Shown: positions 23,767 through 31,042 of the stretch, piece after piece
Layout: every line of letters starts with the position of its first letter
How positions within the stretch are numbered: the first letter of the stretch is position 1
Assembly: GCA_028282905.1 (NCBI GenBank)
Contig: JANQGW010000156.1
Coordinates: 1 to 32,474 of the forward strand
Direction of reading: 5' to 3'
Origin: Sedimentisphaerales bacterium
GTDB lineage: Bacteria; Planctomycetota; Phycisphaerae; Sedimentisphaerales; Anaerohalosphaeraceae
DNA length: 32,474 bases
Position numbers and translations under genes: made by a program
Notes under the pieces: generated by a model
The model's input: the letters and a program-made list of their open reading frames with translations, nothing else
What the model was told of the DNA's origin: nothing
Database searches by the model: none

Positions 23767-24888
23767 TCAATAGCGTTTAAATTCCCCCTTCGATTTCCGC
23801 GTAAAATTGGCAAAGAAGTACCGCAATGCGTCAATCGGATGGTCATAAATGCCGTCTTTCAGCGGCAGTTCCGACGGATAGCCGCCGGCGGAGTCAGGAT
23901 AGTGATAACACTGCATTGCCTGAATCAGCCGCACACAGGCCGGCGCGATGACCAGTCGGCTCTGTCCGTCACCGGTGCGGAGATAGCTTCGAATCTTTTC
24001 GATACCATCCTGGATCTTGCTTGGACGACAGCGTGTGCGAATCCCCGCCGACGCCAATTCCTGAATCGCTCCGGTTCCGGTCACATCATTGCGACCTTTC
24101 CCAGCCGGGTCACAAAACGTCGCAGTCACCTGAGACTCAGCGCACGGTGTTCGTGCCTTCAGTACCGCGGCGTGCTCAGCAACCGTCACGCGGCTCTGGA
24201 CATATTCTTCAATCACCCGGACCAAGCCGTCAGCATCGACCTGAATCCACAGGCACACAAACGGATTGACAAATCCAAAATCAATCGTCCGATATAGCGG
24301 CAACATCGGGTCATAACAAACCGACGCAACATGGACATCCGGGTCGAATTCACCGAAAACCGCGTTTTCCAGATTTGGCCGCAAACACAGCATCTCCGCC
24401 TCAAACCCGGCCCGGCTGGAGCGGCGCATCTGGGCGATACAATCGTCAATTTTCAGGTATCCGTTCGCCCGGCGTGCCTTGCCCTGACAATCCGCATCCA
24501 GCGGACACCGGCTGCACGAACGGTCCCGGCTGCATCGCTCGATCACTTCCCACATACACCATTGAAATATCGGAATACCACTGTCTTTCGACTGGTCAAT
24601 GAGCCGCTGCATCAGCCCATAAGGCCGGTGCATTGTGCTAAGCATCTCCATCGCTGCGATATACCCGTTTGTACTCTGCGTGACAAACTGGGCCGCATTA
24701 AACACATCGACATCAAACATCTCGATCTCATCACATCGCAGCTTATGAATATGCCTACCGCGAATGGCCCGCGCCGACTGCGGCAATATTTGAACTGTTG
24801 CACCGTTTTGAAACATACACGACTCCTTGAGCATTTTCCCGGCAATCTTGTCTTTAAATCCGCGTTCGACAAATTCACACATACTCAT
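23767..24888 (-). CDS. Phage-type terminase large subunit, C-terminal frame
   Basis: A 373-codon frame carrying the Walker B acidic pair (RCDEIEMFD, residues 51-59) and the RNase H-like nuclease aspartates: Asp203 in TIDFGFVNPF, Asp260 in FCDPAGKG and Asp349/353 in DHPIDALRYF. A Cys cluster (Cys119, 125, 128, 134) sits between ATPase and nuclease parts. It overlaps the upstream frame by 14 bases and reads on from it after a +1 shift. Each domain keeps its catalytic motifs, so decay is not advanced. No portal, capsid, small terminase or integrase gene is visible. Confidence 0.8.
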   Translation of the reverse strand: MSMCEFVERGFKDKIAGKMLKESCMFQNGATVQILPQSARAIRGRHIHKLRCDEIEMFDVDVFNAAQFVTQSTNGYIAAMEMLSTMHRPYGLMQRLIDQSKDSGIPIFQWCMWEVIERCSRDRSCSRCPLDADCQGKARRANGYLKIDDCIAQMRRSSRAGFEAEMLCLRPNLENAVFGEFDPDVHVASVCYDPMLPLYRTIDFGFVNPFVCLWIQVDADGLVRVIEEYVQSRVTVAEHAAVLKARTPCAESQVTATFCDPAGKGRNDVTGTGAIQELASAGIRTRCRPSKIQDGIEKIRSYLRTGDGQSRLVIAPACVRLIQAMQCYHYPDSAGGYPSELPLKDGIYDHPIDALRYFFANFTRKSKGEFKRY

Positions 24889-25273
24889 ACATTCTGCTGG
24901 ATTGATCCAGCGACCCGGCTAAAATCCGCGTCTGGCACTTCGGTTTGAAAATCCCCTCCAACAGCGTCGCGGCTGCCGCAAGCTGCGTCTTGCCGCCACC
25001 CCGATTGGCCCACACAATACAGTCCCCGCTCTTGAGTCCTTGTGTTCCTGAATTCTTGAATCCCTGGTCAACACTAAACGCATGCCACAAATAATCCATC
25101 GGGCTGACATGTCCGTCACATATTCGCCGGTTTGGTACCGACAGTTCCAAAAACACCTGCAAGTACTGCCGCAGTCGCTCAGCATCCCACGGTATAAACG
25201 TACGCAAAGATTCAAGTCCCTCCTGAATAATGCTTGATTGCTTCGGACTCAACACAGCTTCCCCGTCCTTCAT
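24875..25273 (-). CDS. Phage-type terminase large subunit, N-terminal frame
   Basis: A 132-residue frame with the Walker A motif ANRGGGKT (89-96) and the following LAAAATLLEG, ending DQSSRMYEYV before a TGA. AGGAGG lies four bases before ATG 25273. An intact protein would continue into the next frame (CEFVERGFKDK). The join is near ATGTATGAGTATGTGTGAAT on the minus strand. Explanations are a frameshift mutation, a sequencing error, or two polypeptides translated by coupling from the ATG at 24888. Confidence 0.78.
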   Translation of the reverse strand: MKDGEAVLSPKQSSIIQEGLESLRTFIPWDAERLRQYLQVFLELSVPNRRICDGHVSPMDYLWHAFSVDQGFKNSGTQGLKSGDCIVWANRGGGKTQLAAAATLLEGIFKPKCQTRILAGSLDQSSRMYEYV

Positions 25274-25467
25274 CCTGCCTCCTTCCGGAAATATACTTAT
25301 ACAGTCTTCCTGTCAGTTGAAAAAAATACGCTCCGTTCAAAAAAATACTGGAAACCACTAAAAACACCGCTATCATGAATATTCAGAGGATGCACCAGAG
25401 CTACGCAGCCGGTCGTGTCAGAAAAGACCAGAACCGAATGACAGCTTTAAATTAAGGAGAGAGAAAC

Positions 25468-25881
25468 ATGTCCAGAACTCTGAAAGTCACCCTGCTATTG
25501 TCTGTGTTTGTCGCCGCGTGCCTGCTGCTGACCGGCACCGGCTGTAAGAAAGAAGAACCGCCGAAGCCGGAAACCATCGTCGAGCAAGCCGAGACAGCCG
25601 TCAAGGAAGCGGTCGCCTCCATCGACCTCTGCACTAAATGCGGCCAGGTCAAAGGGACTGCTGAGTGCTGCAAACCCGATGCAAAAAAATGCGATGGTTG
25701 CGGATTAGCCAAAGGCTCACCCGGCTGCTGCAAGATCCCCAAGGACGTCGAAAAAGTCACGCTCTGTACCAAGTGCGGTCAGATCAAGGGAACGGCCGAG
25801 TGCTGCAAACCTGACGCCGAGAAATGCGCCAAGTGCGGACTGGCCAAAGGGTCTCCCGGGTGCTGTAAGCTGCCGAAATAG
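25468..25881 (+). CDS. Cys-module lipoprotein with four CxxCGxxKGxxxCCK repeats
   Basis: A 137-residue exported protein with a lipobox-like site before Cys26 (LTGTGC; not ideal) and a short acidic linker. The rest holds four copies of C-x2-C-G-x2-K-G-x3-C-C-K, at Cys55, 75, 100 and 120, arranged as two 45-residue units that are also similar at DNA level. That gives 16 Cys. GGAGAG precedes ATG 25468. Paired Cys with vicinal CC suggests metal or redox chemistry in the envelope; this is inference from composition. It is followed by the DsrE-like lipoprotein gene in the same direction. Confidence 0.85.
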   Translation: MSRTLKVTLLLSVFVAACLLLTGTGCKKEEPPKPETIVEQAETAVKEAVASIDLCTKCGQVKGTAECCKPDAKKCDGCGLAKGSPGCCKIPKDVEKVTLCTKCGQIKGTAECCKPDAEKCAKCGLAKGSPGCCKLPK

Positions 25882-25936
25882 TATCTTAGGCACAATGAAC
25901 ATTTTACCAGGACGAGCGTACAATCCTTTGTTCGTC

Positions 25937-25992
25937 TAACAAAGATTTTGTTATAACAGGGTAACGGAAAACCTGTCCCGTTACCCTGTTAT
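25937..25992 (+). promoter_or_regulatory. Tandem hairpins upstream of the DsrE-like gene
   Basis: TAACAAA/TTTGTTA (25937-25943 with 25947-25953) is followed by a perfect 15-bp stem (25953-25967 with 25978-25992) with a 10-nt loop. The ribosome-binding AAGGA starts five bases after the second stem. No T run follows, so it may be a translation-controlling leader or a 3' end of the Cys-module gene. Confidence 0.65.
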
Positions 25993-26008
25993 GTATAAAG
26001 GAATTATC

Positions 26009-26473
26009 ATGAATACGTTTAAAATCACTTGTATCTCTGCTGTCGTCATAACCGCCGCCTTTCTGAGTGGTTGCAAATGTCAAACCGCCAATCCCAAAGC
26101 TGACCCCACACCGAAAATCTCACAGAGCCAAACCGTTGACAACCTGGCGGTACTCTGGACAAGCGGCGACCCCGCAGTGGCGCATAAGGTCTGTTTTATG
26201 TACACCCACGCCGTCCAAAAGCAGGGCTGGTTTGATCGCGTCCAGCTCATCGTCTGGGGGCCGTCGTCAAAGCTGCTGGCCGAAGACTCCTCGCTCCAGG
26301 CCGCCGTCAAAGCCATGATCGCCGACGGCGTCGAACTGAAAGCCTGCAAAGCCTGCTCAGACTCCTACGGCGTCTCAGAAAAACTCCAGCAACTCGACAT
26401 CGAAGTAAAATACATGGGCCGCCCCCTAACCGAAATCCTGAAATCCCCCAACTGGCAAGTCCTGACATTCTAA
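26009..26473 (+). CDS. DsrE-family-like lipoprotein
   Basis: A 154-residue lipoprotein (lipobox LSGC at 19-22). The mature part follows the DsrE/F fold: LAVLWTSGDPAVAHKVCFMY, then QLIVWGPSSKLLAED, then ELKACKACSDSYGV with Cys113 and Cys116 in the position of the family's sulfur-carrying Cys, and a C-terminal VKYMGRPLTEILKSPNWQVL. DsrE relatives carry sulfur as persulfide in the cytoplasm; the lipid-anchored form would act in the envelope. ATG 26009 has AAGGA six bases upstream; an in-frame ATG at 25991 lies inside the hairpin and is unlikely. Confidence 0.85.
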   Translation: MNTFKITCISAVVITAAFLSGCKCQTANPKADPTPKISQSQTVDNLAVLWTSGDPAVAHKVCFMYTHAVQKQGWFDRVQLIVWGPSSKLLAEDSSLQAAVKAMIADGVELKACKACSDSYGVSEKLQQLDIEVKYMGRPLTEILKSPNWQVLTF

Positions 26474-26529
26474 TCTTACAAATGATACTCGCTTTTGTTT
26501 TGGTCAAAATCAGGGTCTTACGTTTCCCT

Positions 26530-26994
26530 TTATTCGGTTTTATCCTTATAACAAGACAGATCATCAAGGAATGTTTTAACGACTTGCTCAGTTGTCCCCA
26601 AAACTCCTTGCTCTGCTAAAAGAACATAATCTTCTATACCATATATAAAGCCCATATCGTCAGGCAAGTTATAGCCATGACGCACACAGAAACGTTCTAA
26701 AAATTGAGCAAAAACACGAGCATTATCCGGATTTCTATGAAGATCGTCGTACATTCTCCCCAGCACTCGTCTCATTGCATCCCACTCTTCCAAACCGCTA
26801 GCGAGTTTGTTTAAGAGAGGAATGAGTTTCTTTGGTGTAGCATTTTCAGCCAAACAAATATTAGCTAAATCGTCATCATAGTCCCCACAATTCAGCAGTG
26901 TCTTGTCTGCCCATTCAATGACTTCGGGAGCATCGACTAAACCGGCTTCAAGCAACAATTTAAATTCAAGAGCTTCTTCGCGATAAGATGTCAT
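26530..26994 (-). CDS. Hypothetical protein, helix-rich
   Basis: A 154-residue soluble protein, acidic and mostly helical by residue pattern (REEALEFKLLLEAGLVDAPE, WDAMRRVLGRMYDDLHRNP). No family recognised; proteins of this size and make-up include immunity proteins of toxin systems, but no toxin gene is near. It is more AT-rich than its neighbours and lies alone on the minus strand between plus-strand genes, which fits acquisition by transfer. AGG lies about seven bases before ATG 26994. Confidence 0.7.
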   Translation of the reverse strand: MTSYREEALEFKLLLEAGLVDAPEVIEWADKTLLNCGDYDDDLANICLAENATPKKLIPLLNKLASGLEEWDAMRRVLGRMYDDLHRNPDNARVFAQFLERFCVRHGYNLPDDMGFIYGIEDYVLLAEQGVLGTTEQVVKTFLDDLSCYKDKTE

Positions 26995-27350
26995 TTTCAG
27001 ACCTAACAGACAATTATATGTTTACTTCTGATTCTATAATTTGGAATTCCAAAAGCAAACAAAAATCCCACAGAAATCACCCGGCACAGCCGGACTGATC
27101 GGAATCAGACGAGAGCGCAGAAATGCAATTTCGAGCACTCGGCTGATGGAGAGCAGTTAAGCGAGCATCCGCTCGCGGTGATTTCCTCACCCTGTGCCTC
27201 TCTGGTATCCATGTCGAACAAAAGCATGCCCTTCTGTGTATTTCCGTGCATTCCGTAGTAAATTCCCTTGTAAATCCCGCCCATCCCGTCTAAAAATAAA
27301 CCTAATCTTTTTAATCCGTGTCAATCTGTGAAATCTGTGGACAAAAAGCA
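26995..27350. other. 356-bp gene-free stretch with structured element and repeats
   Basis: Contains the multi-hairpin element (27073-27185), then repeat units: TGTAAATCCCGCCCATCCCG (about 27272, inverse of the TAGACGGGAT family) and AATCCGTGTCAATCTGTGAA (27313-27345, related to 9749-9780). The last unit runs to within a few bases of the IMPase start. Confidence 0.7.
27073..27185. ncRNA. Candidate structured element: 9-bp closing stem around several hairpins
   Basis: GAAATCACC (27073-27081) pairs perfectly with GGTGATTTC (27177-27185). Inside are CCGGC-aca-GCCGG (27081-27093), CTGAT-cgga-ATCAG (27095-27108), CGAG/CTCG (27110-27113 with 27138-27141) around GAAAT-gca-ATTTC (27120-27132), and GCGAGC-atcc-GCTCGC (27161-27176), which abuts the closing stem. 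All pairs are Watson-Crick, so strand cannot be chosen. It could be an RNA gene, a leader or a mobile palindromic repeat. No known RNA family recognised. Confidence 0.4.
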
Positions 27351-28142
27351 ATGTACAATTTCCTGAAACAACTCATTACCGAAGCCGGCGACATTGCCTT
27401 GGCCCATAAAGCTCGACTGGCCGATGTGCAGGTCACCCGCAAAAGTGAAAAAGACCTCGTCACCGAAGCCGACGTCGCCGTTGAAAATTTTCTCATCGAA
27501 CACATCCAACAACAGTATCCCGACCACGCCATCGTCGGCGAAGAATCCGGCAGCCACGCGGGCGCCGACTATCGCTGGATCATCGACCCCATCGACGGCA
27601 CCACGTCGTTTGTCCATGACCTGCCGTTCTTTTCGATCTCGATCGCCCTGGAAAAATCCGGCGAGCCTTTCCTCGGTGCCGTTTACGCTCCCGTCCTCGG
27701 CGAACTGTTCATGGCCGAAAAAGGCAAAGGCGCCACGCTCAACGGCAACCCCATCCGTGTCTCCGACCGCAGCGTACTTTCCGACTGCGTCATGACCACC
27801 GGCCTGGCCTGCCTGCGCCAAAATCTCGAACGCAACAATCTGCCCCTGATGGCCGCGTTGGCACCAAAACTGCGCGGCCTGCGCATCCTCGGCTCGGCGG
27901 CCATGGATTTGTGCTATGTCGCCTGCGGCCGCACCGACGCCTCATGGGAACTGAACCTCAACATCCACGACATCGCCGCGGGCATGCTCATCGCCACCGA
28001 AGCCGGCGGCACCGTCACCGACTTTTCCGGCCAACCTGAAGGCCTGCCCAAACAAATCCTCGCCACCAACGGAATAGTCTTCAGCGAAATGTCCAACATC
28101 CTGTCAACCATCCATAACCAACCGCCGGAGAACAGCCCATGA
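27351..28142 (+). CDS. Inositol monophosphatase-family phosphatase
   Basis: A 263-residue Mg-dependent phosphatase of the IMPase/FBPase/CysQ superfamily. Metal-site motifs are GEES (63-66) and DPIDGT (79-84), with the later NIHDIAAG and EAGG segments. Substrate could be inositol phosphate, histidinol phosphate, PAP or another sugar phosphate; motifs do not decide. ATG 27351 starts MYNFLKQLITEAGDIAL. No ribosome-binding box is seen because the upstream bases are repeat sequence. Its stop overlaps the next start as ATGA. Confidence 0.9.
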   Translation: MYNFLKQLITEAGDIALAHKARLADVQVTRKSEKDLVTEADVAVENFLIEHIQQQYPDHAIVGEESGSHAGADYRWIIDPIDGTTSFVHDLPFFSISIALEKSGEPFLGAVYAPVLGELFMAEKGKGATLNGNPIRVSDRSVLSDCVMTTGLACLRQNLERNNLPLMAALAPKLRGLRILGSAAMDLCYVACGRTDASWELNLNIHDIAAGMLIATEAGGTVTDFSGQPEGLPKQILATNGIVFSEMSNILSTIHNQPPENSP

Positions 28143-28279
28143 GAAAATGCCTGAAAAACAAAGCTCGCTGCTGCGCCATGTGCAAACCGCGCAAACGCAA
28201 ATGGGCCAACCGCCGGAAACCCAAAGACCTCGACACCATCGCCCGAACAGAAAAGGAGATCGATCAAGTTAAGGAGTGA
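28139..28279 (+). CDS. 46-residue basic Cys-containing protein
   Basis: Starts in the ATGA overlap with the IMPase stop and ends two bases before the AATT preceding the next gene. The protein MRKCLKNKARCCAMCKPRKR continues with KWANRRKPKDLDTIAR and an acidic end. The core CxMCKPxK followed by NRRK resembles small conserved bacterial proteins of about 50 residues that I have seen annotated only as hypothetical. Four Cys (4, 11, 12, 15) and about a third Lys/Arg suggest metal plus nucleic-acid or ribosome contact, as inference. The AAGGAG at its 3' end serves the next gene. Confidence 0.7.
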   Translation: MRKCLKNKARCCAMCKPRKRKWANRRKPKDLDTIARTEKEIDQVKE

Positions 28280-28283
28280 AATT

Positions 28284-30140
28284 ATGAAGAAGCATGTAGT
28301 TTTGGCAATTCTAACAGTTTTACTGTTTAATACAAACAGCCCCGCAACAACTGTCATCCCCATAGAATTCGATTGTCCCGTCTGTAATGAAACATTCGTC
28401 AGTAATGTCTTTGGCTCCTACAGTATCTTCCATGAACCGGCCCGCGACCTCAGAGACTCCATGTTTTGTGCTGATTGCAAGACCTGCCCTTATTGCCTTT
28501 TTTCTTCTTTGAACTGGGACTTTTCAGACATAAGTGACGATGAAATAACAAAACTCAAACAATTTCTTAAAGCCCCACGTCTGGAAATCCATCCAACAGA
28601 ACGCAAGGAAATCCAACAGGATTTTCAGGAAGATAGTCTCTATACGAATTTCTACAGTCAACTGCTGACGCGACACTGTAACCAAATTCGTCAAACAAAC
28701 ATTGAAACCAATGTTGCTTTAGCACGGTTAATGTACTATCGCACCTATGGTAATCCTCCTTTAGAATCGCATTACTTACAGCAGCTTATTGATATCCTCA
28801 GTGATTATCTAAACAACGAGAATATCGATGACGACGACAGAGCGATCCATACATACCTTTTGGGAGAAATGTATCGTCAGGCCGGACAAGACCGCAAGGC
28901 TCTGAAATACTTTGATGCCGTCCAAAAACAAATCAAAGATATGGCAACCATTAAACACTATACGCTGGAAGATTCTATGCATCGGCTCGCCATCTGGGCA
29001 ATTGAGCAAAGCAGTTTGATAAAGTTCCACAACATGACGGCTGAACAATTGCGTCCTTTCCTGATTTCCCCGCCCCCGGAAGGTGAATCCCCGGAAAAAG
29101 AAGCAATGCTTAAGATTGCCATCCAAATATTAATGCAACGAAATGAACCGGATGATCAAAAAGTCTTTGCCGAATATATAAAAAATACAGAATGCCTTGA
29201 TTTTATTAAGGACCAGATAAATAGAAAAAAATGGCACGGCGACATTCTGATAAACTCACAACTACAGGAAAAAACGAAAACGTCCACGTCATCCGTCAAG
29301 CATCAACAATCAGCCTGTGACTCCTCATATATGCCGTTTGACAGTGATATCACTGAATTTAAAACCGCTCTCAATTTTATGCTGACAGATTCGATTTTCC
29401 AGAATTATACCATCCAGCAAGGCGACAACTTAACCTTTATAGCCGACAAAAATAAAACGACGATTGAACGATTACTTGAGCTGAACCCAAAAATCACAAA
29501 CCCGGACTCTATCAAGGCAGGCGGCACCTTGCGATTGCCGAAAACTCCGAATGGCTGGAATGAAAAAGACACGCTAAGCACACTGAATACCCTGTTAAAG
29601 CAAAACGATCCGCAGGCTGTTCAATATTTCATGCAGTGGCTCACAACAGTTCAAGGCCACTCCCTTGATCGACATTTTCACCATTTCAGAGGTTGCCTCA
29701 AAACGCTCGCGGAAACAAGCAATCAGTGGGATTTACCTGAATTCTCAAATAAAGAAAACTCTGAAGAACAGGATTTCCTGTATCTCTGTCTGGCTTACTT
29801 TAAAGGCGACAAATCGCTGACGTCAATGTTTCCTTTCAATAATGATGCAATGAATAAAGCCGCATTATTTTGCTTTACAGTTAAAAAAGATACTCATGTC
29901 AAACCCAAAATATTTGATTTTCTAATGAAAAAGAAGGATATTTATTTTTTCACAATGTTCTACATGCGGCAATATCTTTCCGAAGTTTCAGACAAGAAAG
30001 ATATCCCAACACTCAAACAAATTGCTCACCTAAAAGAATCTCAACAAAATGCCGATCATATAAACTCATTTACGCGTAAACGAATCGAAGAACTTATCCT
30101 GGAAATAAACTTAAAGGAGCTTTTCTCGCAATATCAATAA
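28284..30140 (+). CDS. DUF2225-like Cys protein with LysM domain, exported
   Basis: A 618-residue protein with a signal peptide (MKKHVVLAILTVLLFNTNSP). Residues 31-71 hold CPVC and FCADCKTCPYC (Cys31, 34, 62, 65, 68, 71), the pattern of DUF2225, a family without known role. A helical region follows, including a TPR-like stretch (YLLGEMYRQAGQDRKALKYF). A LysM peptidoglycan-binding domain lies at about 374-419 (YTIQQGDNLTFIADKNKTTI to GGTLRLPK). AAGGAG sits seven bases before ATG 28284 inside the preceding small ORF, so translation is coupled. Likely envelope location. Confidence 0.85.
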   Translation: MKKHVVLAILTVLLFNTNSPATTVIPIEFDCPVCNETFVSNVFGSYSIFHEPARDLRDSMFCADCKTCPYCLFSSLNWDFSDISDDEITKLKQFLKAPRLEIHPTERKEIQQDFQEDSLYTNFYSQLLTRHCNQIRQTNIETNVALARLMYYRTYGNPPLESHYLQQLIDILSDYLNNENIDDDDRAIHTYLLGEMYRQAGQDRKALKYFDAVQKQIKDMATIKHYTLEDSMHRLAIWAIEQSSLIKFHNMTAEQLRPFLISPPPEGESPEKEAMLKIAIQILMQRNEPDDQKVFAEYIKNTECLDFIKDQINRKKWHGDILINSQLQEKTKTSTSSVKHQQSACDSSYMPFDSDITEFKTALNFMLTDSIFQNYTIQQGDNLTFIADKNKTTIERLLELNPKITNPDSIKAGGTLRLPKTPNGWNEKDTLSTLNTLLKQNDPQAVQYFMQWLTTVQGHSLDRHFHHFRGCLKTLAETSNQWDLPEFSNKENSEEQDFLYLCLAYFKGDKSLTSMFPFNNDAMNKAALFCFTVKKDTHVKPKIFDFLMKKKDIYFFTMFYMRQYLSEVSDKKDIPTLKQIAHLKESQQNADHINSFTRKRIEELILEINLKELFSQYQ

Positions 30141-30211
30141 TCAGCAGAGGTAATATCTTACAAAATATAGAGCTACGCATGAAAATCTGATTTTACTAAA
30201 ATGAATTCCAA

Positions 30212-30688
30212 ATGAAAATATCTGACTTTAAAAAATCGGAAGAGACTAATCAGTTATTCAATCATCACCGGCCGGTGCCATGGCTCGTTCGACTTGGCCG
30301 TTTGAAATTATTCGACTTTGAGAAAATTGAGGACACCGGCAAACTGCTCAAGTATCGCCGGGTGATGCTGTGGATCGTTCGGATTTGCATTTTCACGTCC
30401 ATCGCAATGGCTTCGGGAGGAGCTTTAGGGCTTGCTTTTGGTTTCCATACAATTGAACTGATACTGCTGCTTATTTCCTGTACCCTCAGCATGTCCACCT
30501 TCATCCCGGCAGTTTTTTGTTTCACCTGGATTGACGAAATCGAAAAGATTCTCACAAAGCGGCTTATCACGTTCGACGGTACTATTGACAAAATGATACA
30601 ACAGTGGGCACTTAAAATGATGTTCTGGGCAGTACTCATTGTCATACTCCCAATGCTCATCCGTAAATTCACGGGCTGGCTGCCATAA
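30212..30688 (+). CDS. Small membrane protein with duplicated N-terminal segment
   Basis: A 158-residue protein. Residues 1-29 and 31-59 are a tandem repeat (KISDFKKSEETNQLF against KLFDFEKIEDTGKLL, then W-[LI]-V-R), with about 11 of 29 identical. Three hydrophobic helices follow (around 52-75, 78-100 and 130-150). No family recognised. ATG 30212 lacks a ribosome-binding box. It is AT-richer than most neighbours. Confidence 0.65.
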   Translation: MKISDFKKSEETNQLFNHHRPVPWLVRLGRLKLFDFEKIEDTGKLLKYRRVMLWIVRICIFTSIAMASGGALGLAFGFHTIELILLLISCTLSMSTFIPAVFCFTWIDEIEKILTKRLITFDGTIDKMIQQWALKMMFWAVLIVILPMLIRKFTGWLP

Positions 30689-30805
30689 TACACAACGATA
30701 AACCAATAAGATATCGAGCGAACTGGGACTATATATATTAGAGAAATAAACCGCCATCCTCCAGCATTTACATCCTCGATTTCGACCGCAAATCACGCTT
30801 TATCG

Positions 30806-30911
30806 CTCATAAACGCCTAATCTGCGCCTAATAGGCCGCTCACCCAATCTTAATCTCTAACACAATCCTAACATTCGACTAACGCGCCGCTAACGGGCCG
30901 CTCATAGACTA
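30806..30911 (+). promoter_or_regulatory. Putative Pho box: CTMAY pentamers every 11 bp
   Basis: CTCAT, CTAAT, CTAAT and CTCAC start at 30806, 30817, 30828 and 30839, with TTAAT at 30850 in phase. A second block has CTAAC at 30857, 30868, 30879 and 30890 and CTCAT at 30901. The 11-bp period and sequence type match binding sites of PhoB/PhoP-family regulators. TACGAT (30921-30926), a candidate -10, begins 10 bases after the last unit, the usual activator spacing. Confidence 0.7.
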
Positions 30912-30982
30912 CCCGCGAAATACGATAGACTGCGTAATGAATAAGGGTAGTTCTAATAATTGCTTTTGAGCGGCAAGTAGAA

Positions 30983-31042
30983 GATTTTTGACTTCCGGCA
31001 AGGAAGGAAAATCAGCTTTAGCCGTCGCTAAGGCGGCTTTTT
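30983..31042 (+). terminator. Hairpin plus terminator-like structure in the Na/Pi leader
   Basis: GATTTT...CTTCC-ggcaa-GGAAG...AAAATC (30983-31013) is followed by AGCCGTC/GGCGGCT (31020-31026 with 31032-31038) and TTTTT. GGCGGC (31032-31037) can instead pair with GCCGCC (31048-31053), giving two exclusive states. It could be an attenuator or riboswitch platform, or the end of a small RNA of about 110 bases. Confidence 0.55.

Noticed and set aside
24875..24888. Programmed +1 frameshift like that in prfB
   Set aside because: The codon before TGA is GTG, and re-pairing in the +1 frame (TGT) is poor; no internal Shine-Dalgarno at the needed distance was seen.
30806..30911. CRISPR-like array
   Set aside because: The repeated part is only five bases with an 11-bp period; there are no long repeats, spacers or cas genes.
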